In this document: piece after piece, positions 52,501 through 58,575 of the stretch | Numbering within the stretch: position 1 is the first letter of the stretch | How the letters are laid out: each line of letters opens with the position of its first letter | DNA from: Geobacteraceae bacterium | GTDB taxonomy: Bacteria > Desulfobacterota > Desulfuromonadia > Geobacterales > Pseudopelobacteraceae | DNA: 58,575 nucleotides | Assembly (NCBI GenBank): GCA_021286935.1 | Contig: JAJTBI010000010.1 | Span: forward strand, 1-58,575 | Direction of reading: 5' to 3' | Program-made: the position numbers and the translations under genes | Notes under the pieces: generated by a model | The model's database searches: none | Told to the model about the DNA's origin: nothing | What the model saw: the letters and a program-made list of their open reading frames with translations, nothing else

Positions 52501-53039
52501 ACCGCGTGGATGACAAGGCCTTGATCTCCGCCATCCTCTATCCCAATGTCTACCCTGAATTTGACCGCTTCCGTCAGGAGTATTCCGACATCTCCGTCAT
52601 TCCCACCCCGATCTTCTTCTACGGGTTGGAGCCGGGTCAGGAGACCTCCATTGAGATCGAACCGGGCAAGACCCTGATCATCAAACTGAACGCCATCGGC
52701 AAGCTGCATGACGATGGTACCCGCGCGGTCTACTTTGAGCTGAACGGCAACAACCGTTCCGTCATGGTACGGGATCAATCGATCAAGAACAGCGACGCCA
52801 TGCGTGAAAAGGCAGACAAAGGCAATGCCAACCATATTGGCGCACCGATGCCGGGCAAGGTGCTGAAGATCAACGTCAAGGCCGGTGATGAAGTAAAAGC
52901 CGGTGATGTCCTGATGGTGACCGAAGCGATGAAGATGGAGACCAACATCAAGGCAAAGGCCGATGGCAAAGTGGCTGAGGTGAAGTTTAAAGAAGGTGAT
53001 ACCGTAGAGAAGGAAGACCTTGTGATTGTGATGGGTTAA
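49590..53039 (+). CDS. pyc: Pyruvate carboxylase (single-chain, biotin-dependent)
   Basis: Pyc carboxylates pyruvate to oxaloacetate, the main anaplerotic reaction, in the cytoplasm. The 1149-residue chain has all three parts in usual order. The biotin carboxylase domain is about 1-450 (KVMAANRGEIAIRIFRAC, AAAGGGGRGMR, FIEMNPRIQVEH). The carboxyltransferase barrel is about 530-810 (ITDTTMRDAHQSNLATRVRT, then FSLECWGGATFDV, LHTHDTSSNG). The C-terminal biotinyl domain has EAMKMET with the biotinylated Lys1115. The start is an ATG with AGGAG at about seven bases. The gene is monocistronic, between its own promoter and a strong terminator. Confidence 0.97.
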   Translation: MKKINKFRKVMAANRGEIAIRIFRACTELGISTVALYSEEDKLSLHRYKADEAYLIGKGKAPIDAYLGIDEIIALALKADVDAIHPGYGFLAENAEFAEKCEAAGITFIGPTAEMQRALGDKVAGRKAAMAATVPVVPGTEDPIEKEEDALKFAKEHGYPIIIKAAAGGGGRGMRVARNKKELTEGLVAAASEAKAAFGNATVFLERYIENPKHIEVQVLGDNYGNLVHLFERDCSIQRRHQKVVEFAPSLCLTQQQREEICTAALKIAGQVKYRNAGTVEFLVDQEGSFYFIEMNPRIQVEHTVTEMITGRNLVQNQLLVAQGYKLSDPEINIPSQSAIDMRGYAIQCRITTEDPANNFAPDFGTLTTYRSAAGAGIRLDAGNAFTGAQITPHYDSLLVKVSSWGLNFKDAASIMNRALQEFRVRGVKTNIGFLENVITHSVFLGGKCDTSFIEKHPELLQFREKKDRASKVLSFLGDVIVNGSPGIVKPLKSADLIEAVVPEVDFTQPRPSGSRDLFMKLGAEGLSKWILEQKKLLITDTTMRDAHQSNLATRVRTHDLLKIAEPTSYLGADLFSLECWGGATFDVSMRFLKEDPWQRLHKLSEAIPNILFQMLLRGSNAVGYTNYPDNVVQKFVIEAANSGVDIFRIFDSLNWTTGMQVAMEAVRKSGKICEAAICYTGDITDPKRDKYPLEYYVNMAKELEKMGAHILAIKDMAGLLKPLAAYKLVKALKENIGIPVHLHTHDTSSNGSAMLLKAAEAGVDIVDAALSSLSGLTAQPNLNALVSTLEGSERDPLVNAAGLQKLANYWETVRDYYAPFESGLKSGTAEVYHHEIPGGQYSNYKPQVAGLGLIERWDECKEMYHKVNMMFGDIVKVTPSSKVVGDMAMFLVKNNLQPEDVYTTTEDLAFPESVVGMFKGMLGQPYQGWPEELQKIILKGQQPITCRPGELLEPADFDEERLILEEKLGHRVDDKALISAILYPNVYPEFDRFRQEYSDISVIPTPIFFYGLEPGQETSIEIEPGKTLIIKLNAIGKLHDDGTRAVYFELNGNNRSVMVRDQSIKNSDAMREKADKGNANHIGAPMPGKVLKINVKAGDEVKAGDVLMVTEAMKMETNIKAKADGKVAEVKFKEGDTVEKEDLVIVMG

Positions 53040-53067
53040 CCTTTCTCAATAAACTGCAGCAGACATC

Positions 53068-53104
53068 AATGCCCCGTTTCGGACTACCGAGACGGGGCAT
53101 TTTT
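53068..53104 (+). terminator. Intrinsic terminator after pyc
   Basis: A 15-bp stem (53068-53082 with 53087-53101, one wobble) with ACTA loop is followed by a run of T to 53105. It lies 29 bases after the pyc stop and is the clearest rho-independent terminator in the window. Confidence 0.85.
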
Positions 53105-53271
53105 ATTCTACGGTCACGTGTCGTTCATTTGTTCTGTGGTATGGTATCTGACATCGCAGTTGTCAGAATCTTCCGTAGTATCTATGCCCAAGCCAGATGA
53201 GCTTCACTCACCGTGATGCCCCGGATCTTCCTGACAATATACTGCATATACCCAAACCGGAGCTTCATCAC

Positions 53272-54900
53272 ATGTCAACCCCTTCCAACTACTTCAGCAA
53301 ACATGAAGAGCAGGCCTTTATCGCCAAGGCATTTCTAACCATCATCGCCATCATCATGATCAAAGAATATCTCAGCGGCCTGATCATGCTGCTTTTCATC
53401 CTTTTTCCGGTTCTCTTTCTCATCTACATCCGGTTACAGGCCGCCTCCCTTGACATGCGCCCCACAGAACTGCTTGCCCAGCACATAACCTTTATGCCGG
53501 TCATGCACACCGATAAAGAGCTGCTGCGCAAGGAAACACCCTATGTGACCTACGGCATTGTCCTGCTCAACGTCATCATTTTCTATATCTTTGAGGTTGG
53601 CTTTGAGAACGGCGAATTCATCGAAAAGAACCTGCTCTTTCTGCCGTTAGAACCAAACCTTTGGAACATTCCGGTCAGTCTTTTCTCTTCAATGTTTTTA
53701 CATGCCAATGGTGCTCATCTCTGGGGCAACATGATGTTTTTATGGGCCATTGGCAGTGTTGTTGAGCGCCGCATCGGTCCCAAACGGTTTAGCGTACTCT
53801 ACCTTGTCACCGGCCTGTTTGGCAGCATAGCCTACGTGCTGGTAGAATTTCTGGCCAACGGCACTGCGGGTCATGCCTTGGGGGCGTCCGGGGCCATATC
53901 CGGCATTATGGGTATCTTTGCAGTCCGTTGTTACTTCAAAAGCATGGTCTTCCCCTTGCCGATCCTTGGCATTTTTTCGCTCATCTTTCCGGTCAGTCTC
54001 AAGGTCAGGCTTAACTCGCTGGTTATTATCGGGCTCTTCTTCCTGGCCGACCTCTCTGGCGGTATTGAACAGGTAGCAGGCACCAGCAGCTCCATGACCG
54101 GTCATTGGGCCCACCTGGGCGGCATGGTCTCAGGCATGATCATTGCCGGATTCCTCAAGCTGGGTAATGCCGCGATGGAAGAGCGTCATCTTGAAGCAGG
54201 GGTACAGGCATCCCGTGCTACCACCGGCTACGCCGGAGGCGAGCAGTCCATTGCAAAAGTGCTGCAGACCAGCCCGGACAACCCGGACGCATTGCTGGCC
54301 ATGGCCAGGCTTAAATCAAAATTCACCCCCACCGATGAAGGACGGGAATACTACACAAAGTCCATCGCGATACTCCTGAAAACGCGCCAGCAAGAGGCAG
54401 CTGATACCTTTAAGGAATACTACAAGAAATATCTTAAAGGACTTGATCCAGCACTACTTATCCCCCTGGCTGGCATTCTGCAGCGAAATTTCGATCTGGA
54501 TACTGCGTCACGCTGCCTGGAACTGGCGATCAGCACCCCTGACATCTCTCCCCAGCTTAAGGAACGTGCCCTGCTGCAAAATGCCATACTGCTTGATAGA
54601 ATGGGTTTTGAAGACGCTGCCGCTGCTGCCTATCAGAGCTACTTGAAAGAGTTCCCCCACGGTGACAGCGCAACCAAGGCCAGGACCCGCCTGGGTCTGC
54701 CGGAACCGTCTCCCCAGGCTGCACCAGCTTCACAGCCGGAGCCATCATCGGTATCAACAACTACGCAAGCAAAACAATGCCCTGTATGCCAAAGTTCCAT
54801 GACCAAGCGTACTGCAACAAACGGTGAACATGCCGGTAAGCAGTTCTGGGTCTGCGCAGGCTACCCGGCTACCTGCAAAACCGTTGAGGCTGTTGGGTAG
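53272..54900 (+). CDS. Rhomboid intramembrane protease with TPR region and C-terminal topoisomerase-type zinc ribbon
   Basis: Rhomboids cut transmembrane substrates within the membrane. The ATG at 53272 has GGAG nine bases upstream; an in-frame ATG at 53197 lacks a ribosome site and adds 25 polar residues. From 53272 the protein has 542 residues: a hydrophobic pair near the N-terminus, then a six-helix rhomboid core (about 95-310) with HLWGNMMFLWAIGS, catalytic Ser206 in GASGAISG and His281 in GHWAHLGG. A cytoplasmic TPR-like helical region follows (about 335-480). The end has a Cys4 zinc ribbon of the topoisomerase I type (CPVC...FWVC...TCKT). A rhomboid joined to a topoisomerase-style zinc ribbon is unusual; the ribbon may bind protein or nucleic acid. 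Both catalytic residues are present. Confidence 0.85.
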   Translation: MSTPSNYFSKHEEQAFIAKAFLTIIAIIMIKEYLSGLIMLLFILFPVLFLIYIRLQAASLDMRPTELLAQHITFMPVMHTDKELLRKETPYVTYGIVLLNVIIFYIFEVGFENGEFIEKNLLFLPLEPNLWNIPVSLFSSMFLHANGAHLWGNMMFLWAIGSVVERRIGPKRFSVLYLVTGLFGSIAYVLVEFLANGTAGHALGASGAISGIMGIFAVRCYFKSMVFPLPILGIFSLIFPVSLKVRLNSLVIIGLFFLADLSGGIEQVAGTSSSMTGHWAHLGGMVSGMIIAGFLKLGNAAMEERHLEAGVQASRATTGYAGGEQSIAKVLQTSPDNPDALLAMARLKSKFTPTDEGREYYTKSIAILLKTRQQEAADTFKEYYKKYLKGLDPALLIPLAGILQRNFDLDTASRCLELAISTPDISPQLKERALLQNAILLDRMGFEDAAAAAYQSYLKEFPHGDSATKARTRLGLPEPSPQAAPASQPEPSSVSTTTQAKQCPVCQSSMTKRTATNGEHAGKQFWVCAGYPATCKTVEAVG

Positions 54901-54978
54901 AACAACAGATGATACAGACATACTCATGCTAATCTACTACAGTACCCGGACACTTCACCCTTGATAAGGAGCTAGCCA

Positions 54979-56001
54979 ATGACCAGACTGCTGACCAGAC
55001 TGGCAACCATACTGCTTATTTCACACACCGCCGTTGCAGCAGATAAAGTTGTCAGCTGCACCATAACCACCGGCAGCAAAACCGCATACAACGGCCACTG
55101 CCTGTTCATACCGGACGCAGGCGGCTCGTTCTCACTCTCCAGTACGAAACGCCAAGGGCCGCTGTTTGATGATATCGGCGTACTATCCGTATCCATCATT
55201 GCTAAAGGTAAGGCTGAAGTGCGTGGTCTAACCGGCGATGGCATCAATTCACGCTGGGGTGAGGCACAACGATCAACAAAAGACTCGGCCTGCTGGGAAG
55301 GGAGCGATTTCCGCATCTGCGCCCGCCAGAACGTTCAGCAAGCGCTGAAACCAGGCAGCTACACCACTGACCAGGGTTGGGGTAACCTGACCATCAGCCG
55401 GAATAAAAACGGCGCACTCACCTTTCAAATCTTCGCCATCGGCGCCAACGCCCACACCTGCGACCTGAACGGCACCATCACAAACAACAAGGCAATCCTT
55501 GAGGCACAGGAAAAGGATCAGCCCTGCATCGTAAGCTTCAGCCCCAAAGGAAACGACATCACCGTATCAGATAATGACGGCGCCTGCCGCTATTACTGCG
55601 GTGCCAGGGCTGGCTTTACCGGCACCTATCACCTGCCGCCACCGGCCTGCACCAATCAAGCTGTTAAAAAAAACCGCACTGAATTCAAGCAACTGTATGA
55701 TCGCAAAGCCTATTCCCAGGCGCGGACAAAACTTGAACCGCTGTTGAAGAACTGCTCCTATCTGCTGCACTGGACAGAAGAAGAATGGATCAGAAACGAT
55801 CTAGCGCTGGCCCAGTACAAGACTGGTGATGCTGCAGCCTGCCTGCAGACCCTGCAACCACTGGCCGAAGATGCTGCCAAAACTGATGCAGAACTGCGCG
55901 ACAACTACCCACCCAGCGATGCCGACGTCAAGGTACCGATCATTGCTGCAGCGCGTACGAACCTGAATCTGTGCAAAAAAGCGGCTGCCAAGGCCAGGTA
56001 A
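54979..56001 (+). CDS. Secreted Cys-rich protein of unknown function
   Basis: AAGGAG precedes the ATG. The 340-residue product has a signal peptide (about 1-21, ending AVAA). A beta-rich N-terminal part (about 25-225) contains ten or so cysteines, including CRYYCG, that are probably disulfide-bonded in the periplasm. A C-terminal helical part (about 235-335) has TPR-like pairs (YDRKAYSQARTKLEPLL, LAQYKTGDAAACLQTLQPL). I do not recognise a family. Similar N-terminal repeats occur in lysozyme-inhibitor-like envelope proteins, but nothing here proves that role. It lies 78 bases after the rhomboid gene, possibly in one unit with it, and is convergent with the integron integrase, separated by repeat copy B. 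Confidence 0.75.
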   Translation: MTRLLTRLATILLISHTAVAADKVVSCTITTGSKTAYNGHCLFIPDAGGSFSLSSTKRQGPLFDDIGVLSVSIIAKGKAEVRGLTGDGINSRWGEAQRSTKDSACWEGSDFRICARQNVQQALKPGSYTTDQGWGNLTISRNKNGALTFQIFAIGANAHTCDLNGTITNNKAILEAQEKDQPCIVSFSPKGNDITVSDNDGACRYYCGARAGFTGTYHLPPPACTNQAVKKNRTEFKQLYDRKAYSQARTKLEPLLKNCSYLLHWTEEEWIRNDLALAQYKTGDAAACLQTLQPLAEDAAKTDAELRDNYPPSDADVKVPIIAAARTNLNLCKKAAAKAR

Positions 56002-56037
56002 TACAGAGCACACTAGCCTGCTTACGAGGGTTCTGAA

Positions 56038-56157
56038 AAACGTCATGAGGAAGGCTGGATACAAGGCGCACGGCGCGCAGCGACCGAGACATAACGACTA
56101 GTTAGGCGAAGGAGTGAGCACCGCGCAACGCCGTAGACAGCCTCCGCAGTAGTTTTT
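56038..56157. repeat. Intergenic repeat element copy B
   Basis: This is the second copy of the roughly 120-base element at 43048-43167, with about 85% identity by eye and the same inverted outer arms. It abuts the intI stop codon as copy A abuts trpE, with the same orientation relative to the preceding minus-strand gene. It has no coding capacity. Confidence 0.8.
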
Positions 56158-56162
56158 CAAAA

Positions 56163-57140
56163 TTACACCAGCCGGTCCAGCGGACTCGTCACCCCCATCC
56201 CCCCCTTATTCAGCACATGGGTATAGATCATCGTGGTCTGCACATCCTTATGCCCCAGCAGTTCCTGTACCGTGCGGATATCATAGCCTGCCTGCAGCAG
56301 ATGGGTGGCAAAGGAATGGCGCAGGGTATGGGGCGTCACATTCTTGGTCAACCCGGCATCAACCGCTGCCTGCTTCACCGCCCGCTGCAGCCCCTTCTCA
56401 TCCAGATGATGCCGACGGGTCACACCGGAACGGGGATCAACCGACAACCGCGCCGAAGGAAATACATACTGCCAGATCCAGTCACGCCCTGCATTAGGAT
56501 ACTTACGGGCCACGCTCTCAGACAGCCAGACCTCACCATACCCCTTCAACAGATCCTGCTCATGCAGCCACTTCACCTGTTTCAGATGTTCCTGCAGCGG
56601 CTCCTTCAACGACTGAGGCAGCATCGTCACCCGATCCTTGGCCCCCTTCCCTTCACGAATCAGCAGTTCACCCCGCTCAAAATCAATATCCAGCACCCGC
56701 AGCCGCAACGCCTCAAGCAACCGCATACCGGTGCCATAGGTCAAACGCGCCAGCAGATTAAAAGCAGGCGAAATATGCGCCAACAGTGTCTGCACCTCCT
56801 TCTCCGTCAGCACCACCGGCAGCTTCTTCGGCTTCTTGGCCTGCTCCACCTCATTCAGCCAGGGCAACTGAATCTCCAGCACCTCTTTATACAGAAACTG
56901 CAACGCCGCCTTGGCCTGATTCTGGGTGGCTGCCGCCACATTCCGCTCTGTTGCCAGAAAGGTTAAAAATTCTTCAATTTCTTTCTTCCCCATCTCTTGC
57001 GGATGCCGTTTCTTGTGGTAGAGTATGTAACGTTTTGCCCAATCAAGATACACATCTTCAGTCCGGCGGCTATAATGCTTCAGGCGGATGCGATCACGCA
57101 GTTGATCAAGCAACTTGGGTTTGGTGGATTGTGGCTCCAT
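56163..57140 (-). CDS. intI: Integron integrase
   Basis: IntI is a tyrosine recombinase that moves gene cassettes between attI and attC. Start 57140 has GGAG at eight bases; a longer in-frame start at 57179 has none. The 325-residue protein contains the catalytic set Arg140, His271, Arg274, His297 and Tyr306, each exactly six lower than in IntI1. The integron-specific patch between boxes I and II is present ([17 protein letters not shown] then SVDPRSG), which separates IntI from XerC/D. The motif [13 protein letters not shown] and the end [12 protein letters not shown] are typical. It is transcribed away from the cassettes, the standard integron layout. No frameshift or missing catalytic residue is seen, so the enzyme may be active. 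Confidence 0.95.
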   Translation of the reverse strand: MEPQSTKPKLLDQLRDRIRLKHYSRRTEDVYLDWAKRYILYHKKRHPQEMGKKEIEEFLTFLATERNVAAATQNQAKAALQFLYKEVLEIQLPWLNEVEQAKKPKKLPVVLTEKEVQTLLAHISPAFNLLARLTYGTGMRLLEALRLRVLDIDFERGELLIREGKGAKDRVTMLPQSLKEPLQEHLKQVKWLHEQDLLKGYGEVWLSESVARKYPNAGRDWIWQYVFPSARLSVDPRSGVTRRHHLDEKGLQRAVKQAAVDAGLTKNVTPHTLRHSFATHLLQAGYDIRTVQELLGHKDVQTTMIYTHVLNKGGMGVTSPLDRLV

Positions 57141-57226
57141 AGCAATCTCCGGGTAAAAAAAATCGGATTTATTGAACAATAATTGACTTCAGGTACAGCA
57201 ATGCTGAATCTGACAGAAAGCAGCAG

Positions 57227-57460
57227 ATGCTACAAACAACCTATACAAACGCCAGAGCCAACTTTGCCGGACTCTGTAATGAGGTAGCCGACAATCGTGA
57301 AATCGTCGTTATTCGCCGCCGTAAAGGCAGCGATGTAGCCATGATTGCCGCAGACGAACTTGAAAGCCTGGTTGAAACAGCGTACCTGCTGCGATCACCC
57401 AGAAATGCAGAAAGACTGCTTGCTGCACTGGAACGCGCCTTACAGGCCTCGGAAAACTAA
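57227..57460 (+). CDS. Phd/YefM-type antitoxin, no toxin partner visible
   Basis: The 77-residue protein begins TTYTNARANFAGLCNEVADNREIVVIRRRKGSDVAMI, the DNA-binding fold of the Phd/YefM (relB-like) antitoxin family, and continues with AADELESLVETAYLLRSP and a helix that would bind a toxin. Such antitoxins neutralise RelE- or Doc-type toxins and repress their own operon. No toxin ORF follows: 185 bases of non-coding DNA lead to the first cassette. It lies between intI and the attI-like junction, an unusual position. The ribosome site is weak (AGAAAG). It may be an orphan that protects against toxins from cassettes, or a remnant of a TA pair. Confidence 0.8.
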   Translation: MLQTTYTNARANFAGLCNEVADNREIVVIRRRKGSDVAMIAADELESLVETAYLLRSPRNAERLLAALERALQASEN

Positions 57461-57585
57461 TATACCAGCAGCGCCGCTGATTGACGTTTTTTGCTGATCA
57501 TTTATGACGTTTTTATTTTTTGTTAGTTTAATATTAACAGGCAAATAAAAGATTTCAAGCGACACATTTCGACAAAAATTCGTTT

Positions 57586-57613
57586 TTTACAAAAAAATTA
57601 GGGTGTCTAATAA
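57586..57613 (+). promoter_or_regulatory. Candidate cassette promoter (Pc-like)
   Basis: TTTACA at 57586-57591 and TAATAA at 57608-57613, 16 bases apart, lie directly before the cassette junction and point into the array. The region is strongly AT-rich, so chance matches are likely. Confidence 0.3.
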
Positions 57614-57615
57614 AC

Positions 57616-57622
57616 GTTAGGC
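57616..57622 (+). other. attI / first-cassette junction, core site GTTAGGC
   Basis: GTTAGGC fits the integron core GTTRRRY. Its reverse complement equals GCCTAAC at 58399-58405, the R'' site of the attC at the other end of the cassette, as expected when the last six bases of a circular cassette attC come to lie at its 5' end. Recombination is expected after the G. The upstream 150 bases, AT-rich, should contain attI; no strong or direct-repeat IntI sites were identified with certainty. Confidence 0.7.
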
Positions 57623-57645
57623 CTAAATCAATTTGGAGGTTTTCA

Positions 57646-57966
57646 ATGAAGAAATTGGTTTTTATCATCCTTTGCCTGGTTTCCCTATCTCAGATGGGAT
57701 GCGCTACTGGTGAAATCGTACGGTCAGGCATACGTGACGGTATGTCTAAACAACAAGTGATTGACGAGCTTGGTAATCCTGATGGTTATCAGCGCAGTGG
57801 TGACTATGAGGCACTTCTTTATACCAACAGACTTATCAGCGGTTGGTCTTGGGACAGAACTGATTACACAATAATTCTTCAAAAGGGCAGTGTTGTTCAG
57901 TACGGCACTGGTCAAGTACGGCAAAACAGCCCAAACACCTTGCTGCTGGTGCCTTTAAAATTCTGA
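57646..57966 (+). CDS. Cassette-borne small lipoprotein, BamE/SmpA-like
   Basis: GGAGG stands eight bases before the ATG. The 106-residue protein has a signal peptide ending MGC (Cys19), a somewhat atypical lipobox. The fold motif GIRDGMSKQQVIDELGNPDGYQRSGDYEALLYT resembles the SmpA/OmlA (BamE) domain, in which a G.M....V...LG.P segment is diagnostic. BamE proteins assist outer-membrane protein assembly, but many small BamE-like lipoproteins have other or unknown roles. It is the first ORF of the cassette, and its A/T-richer codon use differs from the housekeeping genes. Confidence 0.75.
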   Translation: MKKLVFIILCLVSLSQMGCATGEIVRSGIRDGMSKQQVIDELGNPDGYQRSGDYEALLYTNRLISGWSWDRTDYTIILQKGSVVQYGTGQVRQNSPNTLLLVPLKF

Positions 57967-58014
57967 CTAAACAGACAAAAACAATAATCGAGCAAGAAAT
58001 TCAAAGGATAACCA

Positions 58015-58404
58015 ATGGAACACGCCCGAAGGTTATTAAAAGGCAAAAAATATACACAAGATACGTTAATACCATTTGTCATTCTTGTTATTGGTTCTTT
58101 TGGCGGCGTAGCAGAGAAAAACGATGTCGATGCAAGAATTTATAAAATCCTAGAAGACGAGTTTTCAGATCATATCTGCCATGAAACCGTAGCGCATAAT
58201 GTTCCAAGATGGCAACACGACATAGCTTGGGCGAAAGAAAGGGCAAAACAAATTCATGGTTACGTTAAGTCTGCTGAAGAGTCTGGCAGAGGCATTTGGG
58301 AGCTCACTGAAGAAGGCAAAAAGTATTACCAACACCTTGTTAATAGCCTGAAACCATCAACAGTCCTTAGGAAGAAGAAAACACCTGAAAAACAAACCGC
58401 CTAA
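58015..58404 (+). CDS. Cassette-borne Mrr_N-like winged-helix protein
   Basis: AAAGGA lies six bases before the ATG. The 129-residue protein has VPRWQHDIAWAKERAKQ, then RGIWELTEEGKKYYQHL. This pattern resembles the N-terminal winged-helix domain of Mrr-type restriction proteins (W...I.WA..., then RG.W.LT..G). No nuclease domain follows, so it could be a DNA-binding regulator or decoy rather than an enzyme. The stop codon overlaps the attC start, as often in cassettes. It shares the cassette with the lipoprotein gene, 48 bases upstream, with no attC between. Confidence 0.65.
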   Translation: MEHARRLLKGKKYTQDTLIPFVILVIGSFGGVAEKNDVDARIYKILEDEFSDHICHETVAHNVPRWQHDIAWAKERAKQIHGYVKSAEESGRGIWELTEEGKKYYQHLVNSLKPSTVLRKKKTPEKQTA

Positions 58405-58530
58405 CGGCTCAATCAACTCGGACTGGCTTACTGTGCGCTGAATTTCACCAGTTTCTCAGTCGTCAGTTGGTCAGCAGGTCAAGCAGCACCGCTCCGGCAT
58501 CGCCAGCCGGTTATCTCGTGAACGTTAGAA
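58399..58530 (+). other. attC recombination site (59-base-element type), 132 bases
   Basis: R'' GCCTAAC (58399-58405) and R' GTTAGAA (58524-58530) bracket imperfect inverted arms: CGGACTGGC near 58430 pairs with GCCAGCCG near 58503, with one unpaired A (an extrahelical base), a hallmark of attC. The R' last bases TTAGAA belong to the next cassette. The complete cassette thus spans 57617-58524 and carries two ORFs. Confidence 0.8.
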
Positions 58531-58575
58531 GCTTAAACGAACGGTGTCGGTCATAGCGGGCTTTTTGGCGTTGGT
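58531..58575 (+). other. Start of the next integron cassette (truncated by window end)
   Basis: The 45 bases after the attC contain no start codon with a ribosome site. The array presumably continues beyond the window. Confidence 0.5.

Noticed and set aside
57521..57537. GTTAGTT near 57521 as the attI core site
   Set aside because: It does not fit GTTRRRY and does not complement the attC R'' site, whereas GTTAGGC at 57616 does so perfectly.

Overview
The window looks like chromosomal DNA of a Geobacter-type bacterium (Desulfuromonadia, close to Geobacter/Trichlorobacter). This rests on the housekeeping order tilS-ftsH-folP-cdaA-glmM-pdxJ-acpS-nnr-CBS-tsaE-lysC, a selenocysteine peroxiredoxin, a single-chain pyruvate carboxylase and many signalling proteins. 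The species is an inference from gene content and was not checked by any search.

Layout. (1) 1-10.6 kb, + strand: a tightly packed housekeeping operon from the tail of tilS to lysC, ending in a hairpin. (2) 10.7-12 kb: a sensorless hybrid histidine kinase. (3) 12.0-29.5 kb, - strand: a 17.5-kb run of eight co-directional genes, almost all exported. Six encode caspase-fold proteins: two WD40-caspases, two caspase-FGE-fold proteins, an S41/PDZ protease fused to a caspase, and a TPR-CHAT protein. A lipoprotein and a DUF2085-like membrane protein follow. Divergently transcribed from its head, at 29.8 kb, is a secreted protein with a textbook Kunitz (BPTI-type) inhibitor domain. (4) 30.3-34.2 kb: a TPR-glycosyltransferase and valS. 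(5) 34.4-37.7 kb: a SPASM protein with a degenerate radical-SAM core and an apparent ATT start codon, then lhgO and trpG. (6) 37.9-39.5 kb: a repair pair made of an MsrB-MsrA lipoprotein and a Sec peroxiredoxin read through an in-frame TGA with a 13-bp bSECIS-like hairpin. (7) 39.9-49.2 kb: tex, a DUF3553 protein, a parvulin, trpE, cheV and a large GGDEF-EAL protein. (8) 49.6-56.0 kb: pyc, a rhomboid/TPR/zinc-ribbon protein and an unknown secreted Cys-rich protein. (9) 56.2-58.6 kb: an integron, with intI, an orphan Phd/YefM-like antitoxin, an attI-like junction, one complete two-gene cassette with its attC, and the start of the next cassette.

The most interesting system is region 3. All six caspase-fold proteins keep the His/Cys dyad and have signal peptides, so this appears to be a cell-envelope protease network with built-in sensing modules (WD40, TPR, PDZ, FGE-fold), sitting beside a Kunitz inhibitor with a trypsin-type P1 Lys. 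I know of no described system with this composition. A joint function is inferred from operon structure and shared domains and is not demonstrated.
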